Assembly: GCA_040830705.1 (NCBI GenBank)
Contig: JBFOME010000011.1
Span: 62,001-126,000, forward strand
DNA length: 64,000 bases
Direction of reading: 5' to 3'
From: Ruegeria_C sp040830705
GTDB taxonomy: Bacteria > Pseudomonadota > Alphaproteobacteria > Rhodobacterales > Rhodobacteraceae
The notes beneath the pieces are model-generated. The model did no database searches and had not been told where the DNA came from. It was given only the letters and a program-made list of their open reading frames with translations. A program made the translations under genes and the position numbers. Positions 1 through 8,539 of the stretch are shown one piece after another (the first letter of the stretch is position 1; every line of letters starts with the position of its first letter).

Positions 1-1238
1 GCGTGCAGCAGCACGGTTCCGACGCTGATCGCACTGGTCCCGCCAAGCATCTGGGCGGTCACGCTCAGCCCTCCGATCTGAGCATGGTAGCGGGGGTCGA
101 GCGCGCGCAGCATCGCCTTGCGCGTCGGCCCGAACATCGACGGCGCCACGGTCCCGGCGAGCAGCAGCGCTGGCAGCAGGATCCAGTAGCTTTCCAGATC
201 GGTGGCAAGCGTCATGCCCGTCGTCGCCAGCGCGACGCAGGCCGCCCCGGTAAGTACCACCGGGCGCGCGCCAAGCTGGTCCGCAAGCCGTCCGATCAGC
301 ACCGTGGACACCGGCAGCACCAGAACGGCAGGCACCAGCGCCAACCCCGCCATGAGCGGGCTTAGCCCCAGCGTGTTGCGCAAAAAGAGCGCGATGAAGA
401 TCGAGGTCGTCACCCGCCGGTACTGCGCCAGAAACAGCAGCCCCAGCGCAATGCTCACCGTCGGGTTGCGCAAAAGGCGCAAATGGATCAGCGGATCGTC
501 CCGCCTCAGCTCATGCAGGACGAAGCCGGTCGCGCTCAGCACCGCGAGCAGGCCCAGCCCGAGGATCTGCGGCGCGCGCCAGCCCCAGCTTTCCCCCTGC
601 ATCAGGGTCAGCGAGAGTGCGATCACCGCGACGGCCAGCCCCATCGCGCCGATCAGGTCGAAAGAGACCGGGTGCCCGTCCCGGGGCGCCGCCGTATCGG
701 GCAGGCGCAGCGCCAGCAGGCAAAAGAGGGCGGGCGGTACTGTCACCCAGAACACCCAGCGCCAAGAGAGATAATGGGTCAGGATTCCACCCAGGATCGG
801 ACCGGCCAGCAGCATTGCGGTCGCGCAGGAGGAAAAGATGCCAAACGCCTGCCCCCGCTTCTCCGGCGGGCAATGTTGACCGATCAGCACCACCGACATG
901 GTAAAGATCATCGCTGATCCCGCGCCCTGCACGATCCGGAAGGCGATGAGCCCCTCGATGCCCGGGGCCGCGCCGGCGCCCAGAGAGCTCACCGTAAAAA
1001 CCGCCACGCCCCAGCGCCACAAGCGCTGCGCCGGGACGAAATCCGCAAGCCGCCCACAGGCCGCGACCAGCCCGGCCATGGCCACCAGATAGGCATTCAC
1101 CGCCCATTTCGCGGCAGTCGCTGTGGTTGCAAGATCGCTTTGCAGCGTCGGCAGCGCGACACCGAGCGCGGTTTCGTCGAAAGCGGTCAAGCCAGAGGAC
1201 AGGCCGACCAGCAAGGCTATTCTGAAACTGCTATTCAT
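1..1238 (-). CDS. MFS drug-efflux-type transporter, partial (C-terminus beyond window)
   Basis: The reading frame is open from an ATG at 1238 down to the window edge. It encodes a hydrophobic protein of more than 400 residues with repeated membrane helices. The N-terminal stretch FDETALGVALP matches the DHA2 (EmrB/QacA-like, 14-helix) motif at the end of helix 1. A later segment with GRLADFVPAQRLWRWG fits the first cytoplasmic loop. The family exports toxic compounds by proton antiport in the inner membrane. The substrate cannot be told. The stop codon lies outside the window, so the full length is unknown. The gene on its other side, PA0069-like, shares the strand but is separated by about 130 bp, so co-transcription is uncertain. 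Confidence 0.8.
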   Translation of the reverse strand, partial: MNSSFRIALLVGLSSGLTAFDETALGVALPTLQSDLATTATAAKWAVNAYLVAMAGLVAACGRLADFVPAQRLWRWGVAVFTVSSLGAGAAPGIEGLIAFRIVQGAGSAMIFTMSVVLIGQHCPPEKRGQAFGIFSSCATAMLLAGPILGGILTHYLSWRWVFWVTVPPALFCLLALRLPDTAAPRDGHPVSFDLIGAMGLAVAVIALSLTLMQGESWGWRAPQILGLGLLAVLSATGFVLHELRRDDPLIHLRLLRNPTVSIALGLLFLAQYRRVTTSIFIALFLRNTLGLSPLMAGLALVPAVLVLPVSTVLIGRLADQLGARPVVLTGAACVALATTGMTLATDLESYWILLPALLLAGTVAPSMFGPTRKAMLRALDPRYHAQIGGLSVTAQMLGGTSAISVGTVLLH

Positions 1239-1369
1239 CCGGCCTCGCCCCGTCTCCTCCGTCGCTCTGCCTCGAATGCCGACCGCCTGCCGCGCCGGGC
1301 GCCACCTCGCTCAGACTGTGTTGGCCCATCACACGAAAGTCCATCTTCCTTGGACGCGCGGCGCTCCCG

Positions 1370-2449
1370 TCAAAACAGGCTGAGCTGATCCCCAGCCTGT
1401 GGCGGTACCGCGAATAGGTCGGTTCGAAGCGGTGGGGCCTCCTGCGTCAGGCCCAGCCTGCGGCAAGCCGTCTCGAAGCGTTGCGCCACCATTTCGGCAT
1501 AAGCACCCTGCCCCTGCATCCGTTGCCCCCAACGCGCGTCATACTCCTTGCCGCCATGCATTTCGCGCAGCCGCGCCATCACGCGCGCGGCCCGGTCCGG
1601 GTAATGCTCGGCCAGCCATTCCTGCCAAAGCGTTGAGACCTCGCGCGGCAAGCGCAGCATGATCCAGCTTGCATTTGTCGCCCCGGCCTCGGCCCCCGCT
1701 TCCAACAAGGCCTCAAGCTCTTGATCACTCAGACCCGGCACCATGGGTGAGGTCATCACCCGCACCGGCACGCCTGCTTCGTTCAGCCGCCGGATCATGG
1801 TAAGTCGCCGCGCAGGTGACGGCGCACGCGGTTCCATCCGTCGTGACAAAGCCGTATCCAGCGTCGTCAGCGAGACGCCGACCCGCACCAGACCCTTAGC
1901 CGCCATGGGCGCCAGGATGTCCAGATCCCGCTCGATCAGCGCGCCCTTGGTGACAATTGCCACCGGATGATTGAACGCCGCCAGCACTTCAAGACAGGCG
2001 CGCGCGATGCCGTGATCCCGCTCGACCGGTTGATAGGGATCGGTATTTGTGCCGATCGCGATGGTGGCCACATTGTAACGCCGCGCCGAAAGCTCGCGCC
2101 GCAGCACCTCCGCTGCATTGGGCCGAGCCACAAGAATGCTCTCGAAATCCAGACCCGGAGACAGGCCCAGATAGGCATGGGTCGGGCGCGCGAAACAATA
2201 GACACAGCCATGCTCGCAGCCCCGATAGGGGTTGATCGACCGGTCGAAGGGCAGATCGGGCGAGCGATTATAAGTAATCAGACTGCGCGCTTGCTCCATC
2301 CGCAACTCGGTGCGCAAGAGCGTCGCCTCTTCCTCGACCTCCCATCCGTCCCAGACCTCCTCACGCGCCAGGTCAAACCGCCCCGAAGTGTTCGAGACGG
2401 CACCACGGGCGGGCCTGCGTTGCGCGGAAACAGAGGATGAGTGCGCCAT
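1370..2449 (-). CDS. PA0069-family radical SAM protein
   Basis: This 359-residue protein has a CX3CX2C cluster motif (GCEHGCVYC, Cys78, Cys82, Cys85) in the context RSINPYRGCEHGC. That context is typical of the PA0069/SplB-like radical SAM family. The cysteines should bind a [4Fe-4S] cluster that cleaves S-adenosylmethionine. A TIM-barrel core follows (IGTNTDPYQPVE, VGVSLTTLD). The substrate of the family is not established, and spore photoproduct lyase similarity is only structural. The gene is transcribed away from the corrinoid protein gene at 2657. The intervening 200 bp is AT-rich and probably carries divergent promoters. Confidence 0.85.
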   Translation of the reverse strand: MAHSSSVSAQRRPARGAVSNTSGRFDLAREEVWDGWEVEEEATLLRTELRMEQARSLITYNRSPDLPFDRSINPYRGCEHGCVYCFARPTHAYLGLSPGLDFESILVARPNAAEVLRRELSARRYNVATIAIGTNTDPYQPVERDHGIARACLEVLAAFNHPVAIVTKGALIERDLDILAPMAAKGLVRVGVSLTTLDTALSRRMEPRAPSPARRLTMIRRLNEAGVPVRVMTSPMVPGLSDQELEALLEAGAEAGATNASWIMLRLPREVSTLWQEWLAEHYPDRAARVMARLREMHGGKEYDARWGQRMQGQGAYAEMVAQRFETACRRLGLTQEAPPLRTDLFAVPPQAGDQLSLF

Positions 2450-2656
2450 CCCTCAACGATAGAACAAATAAGGAACAATAACAACAAACGCATCATCTTC
2501 CTGCAAATTTCTCATTTTCAGATTTCCGAATTCAACTCTATAGGTCGGTTGTAGCTTCACCAGTGTCGCAATTAACGCAGTCCATTTGCGGCCTTTTGAG
2601 CAAAAAGAGCCAAGAATAACCCAGGGTCACACCCGTAACACCAAGGAATCGCGCGT

Positions 2657-3355
2657 ATGTCGGAAGAAGATGACATCATCCTGTCGGAACTCGACGACGA
2701 GGAACTGGTCCAACAGATGTTCGACGACCTCTATGACGGTCTCAAGGAAGAGATCGAAGAAGGGGTCAACATTCTGCTGGAGCGCAAATGGCAGCCCTAT
2801 GACATCCTGACCAAGGCGCTGGTCGGGGGCATGACCATCGTTGGGGCTGACTTCCGCGACGGTATCCTCTTTGTGCCTGAGGTGCTGCTGGCCGCGAACG
2901 CCATGAAGGGCGGCATGGCCATCCTCAAGCCCCTGCTGGCCGAGACCGGTGCCCCGCGCGTGGGCAAGATGGTGATCGGTACCGTCAAGGGCGACATCCA
3001 CGATATCGGCAAGAACCTGGTGTCGATGATGATGGAAGGTGCCGGTTTCGAAGTGGTCGATCTGGGCATCAACAATCCGGTCGAAAACTATCTGGAAGCG
3101 CTGGAGAACGAAGCACCCGACATTCTGGGCATGTCCGCCCTGCTGACCACCACGATGCCCTATATGAAGGTTGTGATCGACACGATGGTCGAACAGGGTA
3201 TCCGCGACGATTATATCGTGCTGGTGGGCGGCGCGCCGCTGAACGAGGAGTTTGGCAAGGCTATCGGTGCCGACGCCTATTGCCGCGATGCCGCTGTTGC
3301 GGTGGAGACCGCCAAGGATTTCGTCAGCCGCAAGCACAATCAGCTGTCTGCCTGA
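2657..3355 (+). CDS. Methyltransferase cognate corrinoid protein (B12-binding)
   Basis: This 232-residue protein has an N-terminal four-helix cap (about residues 10-95) and a C-terminal cobalamin-binding Rossmann domain. The motif GDIHDIGKN supplies the cobalt-ligating His115 (DxHxxG). Downstream motifs (DLGINNP, SALLTTTMPYMK, VGGAPL) complete the base-off cobalamin site. Such proteins carry methyl groups between a corrinoid methyltransferase and an acceptor, as MtbC or MttC do. They can also be the detached B12 module of methionine synthase; a split MetH is known in Phaeobacter. No methyltransferase partner lies in the window. A rho-independent terminator follows, and the DUF1638 gene is next on the same strand. 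Confidence 0.85.
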   Translation: MSEEDDIILSELDDEELVQQMFDDLYDGLKEEIEEGVNILLERKWQPYDILTKALVGGMTIVGADFRDGILFVPEVLLAANAMKGGMAILKPLLAETGAPRVGKMVIGTVKGDIHDIGKNLVSMMMEGAGFEVVDLGINNPVENYLEALENEAPDILGMSALLTTTMPYMKVVIDTMVEQGIRDDYIVLVGGAPLNEEFGKAIGADAYCRDAAVAVETAKDFVSRKHNQLSA

Positions 3356-3380
3356 CGGCACGTTTCCGACCTACAGATCG

Positions 3381-3414
3381 GGGCGGGCCGCAACCGGCAC
3401 CGCCCTTTTCTTTT
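3381..3414 (+). terminator. Rho-independent terminator after the corrinoid protein gene
   Basis: GGGCGG (3381-3386) pairs with CCGCCC (3400-3405). An inner GCCG/CGGC pairing tightens the loop. A TTTTCTTTT tract follows. It sits 25 bp after the corrinoid gene stop and ahead of the small ORF and DUF1638 gene. Confidence 0.75.
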
Positions 3415-3454
3415 ACCCCAACCACCCCCAGATAAGCCCAAAGGAGACCCGAAC

Positions 3455-3529
3455 ATGCCACCGAACTTTGCCATCATCTTGCTCGCAGCCGTCATCGCGG
3501 TCGGCCTGACGGTCTGGGTCGGCGCCTGA
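3455..3529 (+). CDS. Candidate 24-residue single-pass membrane protein
   Basis: An ATG at 3455 is preceded by a strong Shine-Dalgarno sequence (AAAGGAGACC, 3440-3449) at good spacing. The frame encodes 24 residues. After a short polar start (MPPN) it is entirely hydrophobic (Ala, Val, Ile, Leu, Gly) and ends VWVGA, so it is one membrane helix. It lies between the terminator of the corrinoid gene and the DUF1638 gene, 13 bp upstream of the latter's GTG start. It could be a real microprotein or a leader that aids translation of the downstream gene. I do not recognise the sequence. Confidence 0.5.
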   Translation: MPPNFAIILLAAVIAVGLTVWVGA

Positions 3530-3542
3530 TTGGCCTGATACC

Positions 3543-4190
3543 GTGATCAGCGACACGCAACTAACCGAACAGGGCCTGGCAGCCCGGGGTGATGGGCGCA
3601 TCCTGCTCATCGCATGCGGGGCGCTCGCGCGCGAGATCCTGGCCCTTATCAAACTCAATGGCTGGTCGCATATGACCCTGACCTGCCTACCCGCAATCTA
3701 TCACATCCACCCCGACAAGATCCCGCAAGCCGTCGAAGATGCGGTTACGAAGAACCGCGCCGACTATGACGAGATCTTCGTGGTCTATGCCGATTGCGGC
3801 ACTGGCGGGCTGCTGCAATCACTCTGTGACCGGCTGGGCGTCAAGATGGTCGCCGGACCGCATTGCTATTCCTTCTTTGAAGGCAATGACCGCTTCGCCG
3901 AGCTCGCCGAGGACGAATTCACCGCCTTTTACTTAACCGATTTTCTGGTCCGCCAGTTCGACGCCTTCGTCTGGAAACCGATGGGGCTCGACCGCCACCC
4001 CGAGCTGCGGGACATGTACTTCGGCAACTACACCAAGCTGGTCTATCAGGCCCAGACCGACGATCCGGCGCTCACCGAAAAGGCCCGCGCCTGTGCGGAC
4101 CGCATGGGGCTGGCCTTTGAGCGGCGCTTTACGGGCTATGGGGACCTGAAAACCGCACTGGGCGATCTAACGCAGCCCGGACCGGCTTAG
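3543..4190 (+). CDS. DUF1638 domain protein
   Basis: This 215-residue soluble protein begins at a GTG. It matches DUF1638 by its pattern of conserved stretches: LIACGALAREIL near the N-terminus, CLPAIYHIHPDKIP, a Cys-containing YADCGTGG, and AGPHCYSFFEG. The Cys and His residues suggest a metal or cofactor site. The biochemical function is not established. Family members are often found beside corrinoid-dependent methyltransferase genes, as here, so a role in corrinoid or methyl transfer metabolism is inferred from context. The end overlaps the convergent sufE stop by four bases. Confidence 0.8.
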   Translation: MISDTQLTEQGLAARGDGRILLIACGALAREILALIKLNGWSHMTLTCLPAIYHIHPDKIPQAVEDAVTKNRADYDEIFVVYADCGTGGLLQSLCDRLGVKMVAGPHCYSFFEGNDRFAELAEDEFTAFYLTDFLVRQFDAFVWKPMGLDRHPELRDMYFGNYTKLVYQAQTDDPALTEKARACADRMGLAFERRFTGYGDLKTALGDLTQPGPA

Positions 4191-4597
4191 GCGTTTTCCG
4201 CCGCCACCTCTCGGATACGTTCAATCATTGACCGCAACCCGTTCGATCGCTGCACCGACAGATGATCGTTCAATCCCAGCCGCGCCAGTTCCGCCCGCGC
4301 ATCGATCTTCGGCACCTCGCCCACCGGCACCCCGTTATAGAGCGCCCGCAGGACCGCGATCAGACCGCGCACGATCAGCGCATCACTATCCCCGTCAAAG
4401 CGGAACGTCCCGTTTTCGATCACCGGATGCAGCCAGACCTGGCTGGCGCAGCCATGCACCTTGGTCGCAGGCACTTTCAGCGCGTCGTTCAAAGGCTCCA
4501 TCGCTTTGCCCTGCTCGATCACATGACGATAGCGGTCCTCCCAGTCGTCGAGAAACTCGAAATCCTCGACAATGTCTTCAAAGGCTGGGCTGGCCAT
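4187..4597 (-). CDS. sufE: SufE family Fe-S cluster assembly sulfur acceptor
   Basis: This is a 136-residue protein if started at the Met of MASPAFEDIVEDFEFLD; a longer in-frame start at 4633 adds 12 atypical residues. SufE hallmarks are visible: an N-terminal acidic helix with DWEDRYRHVIEQGK, the active-site region VHGCASQVWL whose Cys accepts persulfide sulfur from the SufS desulfurase, and FDGDSDALIVRGLIAVL. It acts in the cytoplasm. No other suf genes lie in the window. It converges with the DUF1638 gene with a four-base overlap. Confidence 0.9.
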   Translation of the reverse strand: MASPAFEDIVEDFEFLDDWEDRYRHVIEQGKAMEPLNDALKVPATKVHGCASQVWLHPVIENGTFRFDGDSDALIVRGLIAVLRALYNGVPVGEVPKIDARAELARLGLNDHLSVQRSNGLRSMIERIREVAAENA

Positions 4598-4738
4598 CGG
4601 TCTCTCCGTCATCTGGCAGGTCTGAACCGTCACCTAAGCGCGCCCTGCCCGGCTGTCCAGACCCGCGATGGGTTTTCAAGCGCCGCCAGATGGGCTAACC
4701 GGTTTCAAGGCAAGATGAATTGACCGGGGCGGTTGCAG

Positions 4739-5266
4739 ATGCGGGTTTCACTGACGGTTCTTCTGATCGGATCACTGGCGTTGAGCGCGTGCAGTTCCTG
4801 GCGCGACTCGCGTGTCAATCCATCAAACTGGTTCGGTCGTGGCGAGCCCGTAGCGGTCAATGTTGACAGCGAAGGCGCGGTCAACCCTCTGCTGCCTGCC
4901 GAGAACGACAGAGTGGGTGTCTTTGACCGGCCCGACCCTGTAGACGCGTCCGTTCCGATCACGAAACTGACAGGAATGCGGGTTGAGAAAACCAATAGCG
5001 GCGCAATCATCTACGCCACGGGTGTGGCACAGCGACAGGGCGCTTTCGACGCGTTCATGCGCCGGAACCGATCCGAAGAAAACACAAAGAACGGTGTGCT
5101 GAGCTATACGTTCCGAGTGACATATCCCGAGAGCGCCACGCTACAGGGAGATGAAGCCTCGCGCACCGTCCATGATGCCATCACGGTGTCGAACGAGACG
5201 CTAGAGGGCATCCGCCTGATCCGGGTCACCTCCGAACTGAACGCCTTGGAATCGCGCCGCCGCTGA
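4739..5266 (+). CDS. Predicted lipoprotein of unknown function
   Basis: The protein of about 175 residues has a lipoprotein signal peptide: MRVSL, a hydrophobic core, then the lipobox LSAC followed by SSW. Lipidation at the Cys is therefore predicted. The mature part has a proline-rich linker (NPLLPAENDRVGVFDRPD) and a beta-rich C-terminal domain with LTGMRVEKTNSGAIIYATG. I recognise no catalytic motif. A TTG six bases upstream is an alternative start. It converges with the RNase D gene, with six bases between the stops. It is probably envelope-anchored in the periplasm. Confidence 0.75.
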   Translation: MRVSLTVLLIGSLALSACSSWRDSRVNPSNWFGRGEPVAVNVDSEGAVNPLLPAENDRVGVFDRPDPVDASVPITKLTGMRVEKTNSGAIIYATGVAQRQGAFDAFMRRNRSEENTKNGVLSYTFRVTYPESATLQGDEASRTVHDAITVSNETLEGIRLIRVTSELNALESRRR

Positions 5267-5272
5267 TCGGCC

Positions 5273-6430
5273 TCAGAGCGCGACGACTTTGACGCTCTGA
5301 CCGCGTGCCGAAAGGGCAATCTGTCCGTCACAGAGTCGCAGCGCGTCTTCTCCGAATACCTCATAGCGCCAACCGGACAAAGCCGGCACATCACGCTCAC
5401 CCGCTGCAATCAGGTCGAGATCGGCGCTGGGCGCGATCAGTTTGGCAGCCACACCCGCGCTTTCGGTCTTGGCCTTCAAGAGCACCCGCAAGAGATCCGC
5501 GAGCGCCGGATTGACCTGTAGCTTGTCGCGGCTGCGATCGGGTTTGGGCATCTGGTCAGGCGGGCAGCTCACGCCGCGCTTGACCGCAGCCAGAATGCCT
5601 TCGGCAATCGGCCCTTTGCGCGCCTCGCGCAAGAGCAGGCGCGAGCCGCCAAGATCCGAAGCACTGCGCGGTTTGGTCGAGGCCAGCTCGATCAGCGCAT
5701 CATCCTTGAAAACCCGATTGCGCGGCACGTCCTGGGTCTGCGCATAGCTTTCGCGGAACTGCGCCAGTTCCCGCACCACCGCTAGAAACTTGCCGGAATT
5801 GGTGCGCGTCTTGACCCGCTGCCAGGCCTGCTCGGGCTGCACCAGATAGGTGTCCGGATCGGTCAGAACCTGCAATTCCTCGGTCACCCAATGGCTACGC
5901 CCTGACTTCTCAAGCTCTGCCGCCAGATACTCATAGATCGACCGCAAATGGGTGACGTCGGCCAACGCATAGGTCTTTTGCGCTTCGCTCAGCGGGCGAC
6001 GTGACCAATCGGTAAAGCGCGAGGATTTGTCGACACCCTGTTTGGCGATCTTGCGCACCAGCGTCTCATAGCCCACCTGATCGCCAAAGCCGCAGACCAT
6101 TGCCGCAACCTGAGTGTCAAAGAGCGGTTTGGGAAAGACCTGCGCGTTGATCCAGAAAATCTCCAGATCCTGCCGGGCGGCGTGGAAAACCTTGACCACA
6201 TCCTCGTTACGAAACAGGTCATAGAGCGGCTCGAGCGACAGGCCATTCGCCATCGGATCGACCAGAACCGCGCTGTCCTCATCCTCGCCGGGGATGGCCA
6301 TCTGCACCAGGCACAGGCGAGAATAATAGGTACGCTCGCGCATGAATTCGGTGTCGATTGTCACATAAAGGTGCTGAGCGGCAGCGGTGCAGAAAGCGGC
6401 CAGCTCTTGTGTCGTCGTCAGTGTTTTCAT
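5273..6430 (-). CDS. rnd: Ribonuclease D
   Basis: This is a 385-residue protein starting at MKTLTTTQELAAF; the frame extends upstream but without family-like sequence. The DEDDy exonuclease motif I is visible as TIDTEFMRER (Asp26, Glu28). Exo II (VKVFHAARQDLEIF) and exo III (YALADVTHLRSIYEYL) follow. An HRDC-like helical domain with a proline-rich linker occupies the C-terminal half. RNase D trims 3' ends of tRNA precursors. The gene lies downstream of purM-purN on the same strand, separated by about 130 bp. Confidence 0.92.
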   Translation of the reverse strand: MKTLTTTQELAAFCTAAAQHLYVTIDTEFMRERTYYSRLCLVQMAIPGEDEDSAVLVDPMANGLSLEPLYDLFRNEDVVKVFHAARQDLEIFWINAQVFPKPLFDTQVAAMVCGFGDQVGYETLVRKIAKQGVDKSSRFTDWSRRPLSEAQKTYALADVTHLRSIYEYLAAELEKSGRSHWVTEELQVLTDPDTYLVQPEQAWQRVKTRTNSGKFLAVVRELAQFRESYAQTQDVPRNRVFKDDALIELASTKPRSASDLGGSRLLLREARKGPIAEGILAAVKRGVSCPPDQMPKPDRSRDKLQVNPALADLLRVLLKAKTESAGVAAKLIAPSADLDLIAAGERDVPALSGWRYEVFGEDALRLCDGQIALSARGQSVKVVAL

Positions 6431-6559
6431 TCGGCTTGGATGCCCTGTTCTTCTTGTTACCGCACGCGCCCCAGTTCCGGACTGCCGGACTCCCGAGATT
6501 GAGCATACGCAGAACACCGCTCAACTGCAATTACCCGCATTAAGGCCATTTGAGGGCAC

Positions 6560-7156
6560 TCAGCCCAGATGAACCGGTCTGCGATCACCGCCCGCAAAGC
6601 GACGCAACACCGTGGGATAGAGCAGATGTTCCTGCACCAGAACCCGCGCTGCCAATGTCTCGGGCGTATCACCGGGTCCGACCGGCACCCGCGCCTGCCC
6701 CAGGATCGGACCGTCATCCAGCGCTGCGGTGACCTCATGTACGGTACAGCCATGTTCACGATCCCCGGCCTCAAGCGCGCGAGCATGGGTATGCAACCCC
6801 TTGTATTTGGGCAAAAGCGACGGATGGATGTTCAGCATCCGACCCTCGAACCGGGCCACGAAGTCCGCCGTCAGGACCCGCATGAAACCCGCCAGACAGA
6901 TGATATCGGGCTTGCTGTCCAAAAGCGGCACCAACAAAGCGGCCTCAAACGCCGCTCGATCCCCTTTGAAAGGCCGGTGATCGACGCTGGCCACCGGCAC
7001 GCCGCGCGCCGCCGCTTTTTCCAACCCGCCCGCCTTCGGATCGTTGGAGAGGACCAGACAGGGCCGACCCGGATGATCGCCCTCCATGCTGTCGAGCAGC
7101 GACACCATGTTCGAGCCACCGCCCGAGATCAGAATCGCGACCCGTTTGGCGCTCAC
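6560..7156 (-). CDS. purN: Phosphoribosylglycinamide formyltransferase 1
   Basis: This 198-residue enzyme transfers a formyl group from 10-formyl-THF to GAR, the third step of purine synthesis. The sequence shows the N-terminal phosphate loop (ILISGGGSNM), the catalytic region with ICLAGFMRVL and NIHPSLLPKYKG, and VTAALDDGPILGQ, which supplies the catalytic Asp. Length matches the family. The start overlaps the purM stop by four bases, showing translational coupling with the enzyme that performs a later step of the same pathway. Confidence 0.95.
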   Translation of the reverse strand: MSAKRVAILISGGGSNMVSLLDSMEGDHPGRPCLVLSNDPKAGGLEKAAARGVPVASVDHRPFKGDRAAFEAALLVPLLDSKPDIICLAGFMRVLTADFVARFEGRMLNIHPSLLPKYKGLHTHARALEAGDREHGCTVHEVTAALDDGPILGQARVPVGPGDTPETLAARVLVQEHLLYPTVLRRFAGGDRRPVHLG

Positions 7157-8199
7157 AGCAGCGTGCCCGAATAGGCGATCCCGCTCTCGCTCGTTACATG
7201 GCCCAGCACCGTGACGCTCTCGCCTTGCTCGCGCAGCAACGCGGCGACCGCGTCTGCCTGATCGGCCGCGCAGGCCACGATCATGCCGATCCCGCAGTTA
7301 AAGGTCTTCAGCATTTCCTTTTCTTCGATCCCGCCGGTTTTCGCCATCCAGCGGAAGACTGGCGGCAGATCCCATGCATCCAGATCGATCGCAGCGCCCA
7401 TGCCCTCGGGCAGCACGCGCGGCAGGTTCTCGGTCAGGCCCCCGCCGGTGATATGGGCCAACGCATGCACGCCACCTGCCCGGATTGCGGCCAGCACCTG
7501 CCGCACATAAAGCCGCGTCGGCGCCAGCAGCGCCGCCCCCAGTGAACCATCATCCCAAGGACAATCGGCCTCCCAACCCAGCCCCGAGAGCTCAACCAGC
7601 CGCCGCACCAAAGAATAGCCGTTCGAGTGCACCCCGTCGGAGGCCAGCCCTAGCAAGACATCACCCTCGGTCACACCCTCTGGCAGCGCGGTGCCGCGCT
7701 CCATCGCGCCCACTGCAAAACCCGCCAGATCGAAATCACCTTCGGGATACATTCCCGGCATTTCGGCTGTTTCCCCTCCGATCAGGGCACAACCGGAGCG
7801 TTCGCAGCCCGTCGCGATGCCCTCGATAATCCGGGCCGCTTGGTCGGTTTCCAGCTTGCCGGTGGCGAAATAATCGAGGAAGAACAGCGGCTCGGCCCCT
7901 TGGCAGACCAAATCATTGACGCACATCGCCACCAGATCGACGCCGACGCCATCCACCAGACCAGTATCGATGGCGATGCGCAGCTTGGTGCCCACCCCGT
8001 CGGTTGCTGCCACCAGAATCGGGTCGCTATATCCCGCCGCTTTGAGGTCGAACAGAGCGCCGAACCCGCCCAGTCCGCTCATCACGCCGGGGCGGTTAGT
8101 GCGTTTGGCAGCCGGCTTGATCCGGTCGACCAGAGCGTTGCCCGCATCGATATCCACGCCCGCATCCGCATAGGTGATGCCGTTCTTGCCCGCCGTCAT
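7153..8199 (-). CDS. purM: Phosphoribosylformylglycinamidine cyclo-ligase (AIR synthetase)
   Basis: The 348-residue protein begins at MTAGKNGITYADAGVDI; upstream codons in the frame look non-coding. AIR synthetase features are clear: YADAGVDIDAGN, the glycine-rich GLGGFGALFDL, the ATP-site VAATDGVGTKL, and VNDLVCQGAEPLFFLDY. It closes the imidazole ring in purine synthesis, using ATP. It is the first gene of a purM-purN pair, with rnd further downstream. The upstream 100 bp separates it from the divergent CAT-anticodon tRNA gene. Confidence 0.95.
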   Translation of the reverse strand: MTAGKNGITYADAGVDIDAGNALVDRIKPAAKRTNRPGVMSGLGGFGALFDLKAAGYSDPILVAATDGVGTKLRIAIDTGLVDGVGVDLVAMCVNDLVCQGAEPLFFLDYFATGKLETDQAARIIEGIATGCERSGCALIGGETAEMPGMYPEGDFDLAGFAVGAMERGTALPEGVTEGDVLLGLASDGVHSNGYSLVRRLVELSGLGWEADCPWDDGSLGAALLAPTRLYVRQVLAAIRAGGVHALAHITGGGLTENLPRVLPEGMGAAIDLDAWDLPPVFRWMAKTGGIEEKEMLKTFNCGIGMIVACAADQADAVAALLREQGESVTVLGHVTSESGIAYSGTLL

Positions 8200-8265
8200 G
8201 ATCGCGTCCTCGTCATTGCCTGCGCGCGGGTTAGTCGATTGCGCGCGCGCATGCAACGGTCAGGC

Positions 8266-8293
8266 TTGACGCGACCCGCGATCCTGCTAGGCA
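8266..8293 (+). promoter_or_regulatory. Probable promoter of the CAT-anticodon tRNA gene
   Basis: A TTGACG -35 element (8266-8271) is followed after 16 bases by a TAGGCA -10-like element (8288-8293). This lies 12 bp before the tRNA 5' end, as expected for a stable-RNA promoter. Confidence 0.5.
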
Positions 8294-8305
8294 TGAGCCT
8301 CAGGC

Positions 8306-8381
8306 GGGCCTGTAGCTCAACGGTTAGAGCAGAGCGCTCATAACGCTTTGGTTGGGGGTTCAAATCCCTCCGGGCCTACCA
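8306..8381 (+). tRNA. tRNA with CAT anticodon (tRNA-Ile2 likely, or elongator tRNA-Met)
   Basis: The 76-nt cloverleaf includes an encoded CCA. The acceptor stem GGGCCTG pairs with CGGGCCT with two wobble pairs. The D arm is GCTC/GAGC. The anticodon loop is CTCATAA, so the anticodon is CAT. The T arm contains GGTTCAAATCC. Paired G1 and T72 rule against initiator tRNA. The loop CTCATAA and the following CGCTT-type stem resemble the lysidine-modified tRNA-Ile2 more than the elongator Met form. Sequence alone does not settle this. Confidence 0.9.
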
Positions 8382-8539
8382 AACACCCCGCAGACATGCT
8401 TGAAACGGCATTCTGTGCCCCTGGGCGGCGAGAATCGGCAAGAATCCGCATACTGGCTTGCGAATGAATGATTAATATCCCCAGCGATCAGGCTTGCTGC
8501 ATACTCAAGATGCGTGCAGGGACGCCAAGCGGGGCTAAA

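Noticed and set aside
2450..2656. Possible cobalamin riboswitch upstream of the corrinoid protein gene
   Set aside because: I could not find the conserved B12-box sequence or a suitable fold by eye in the 207-bp leader.
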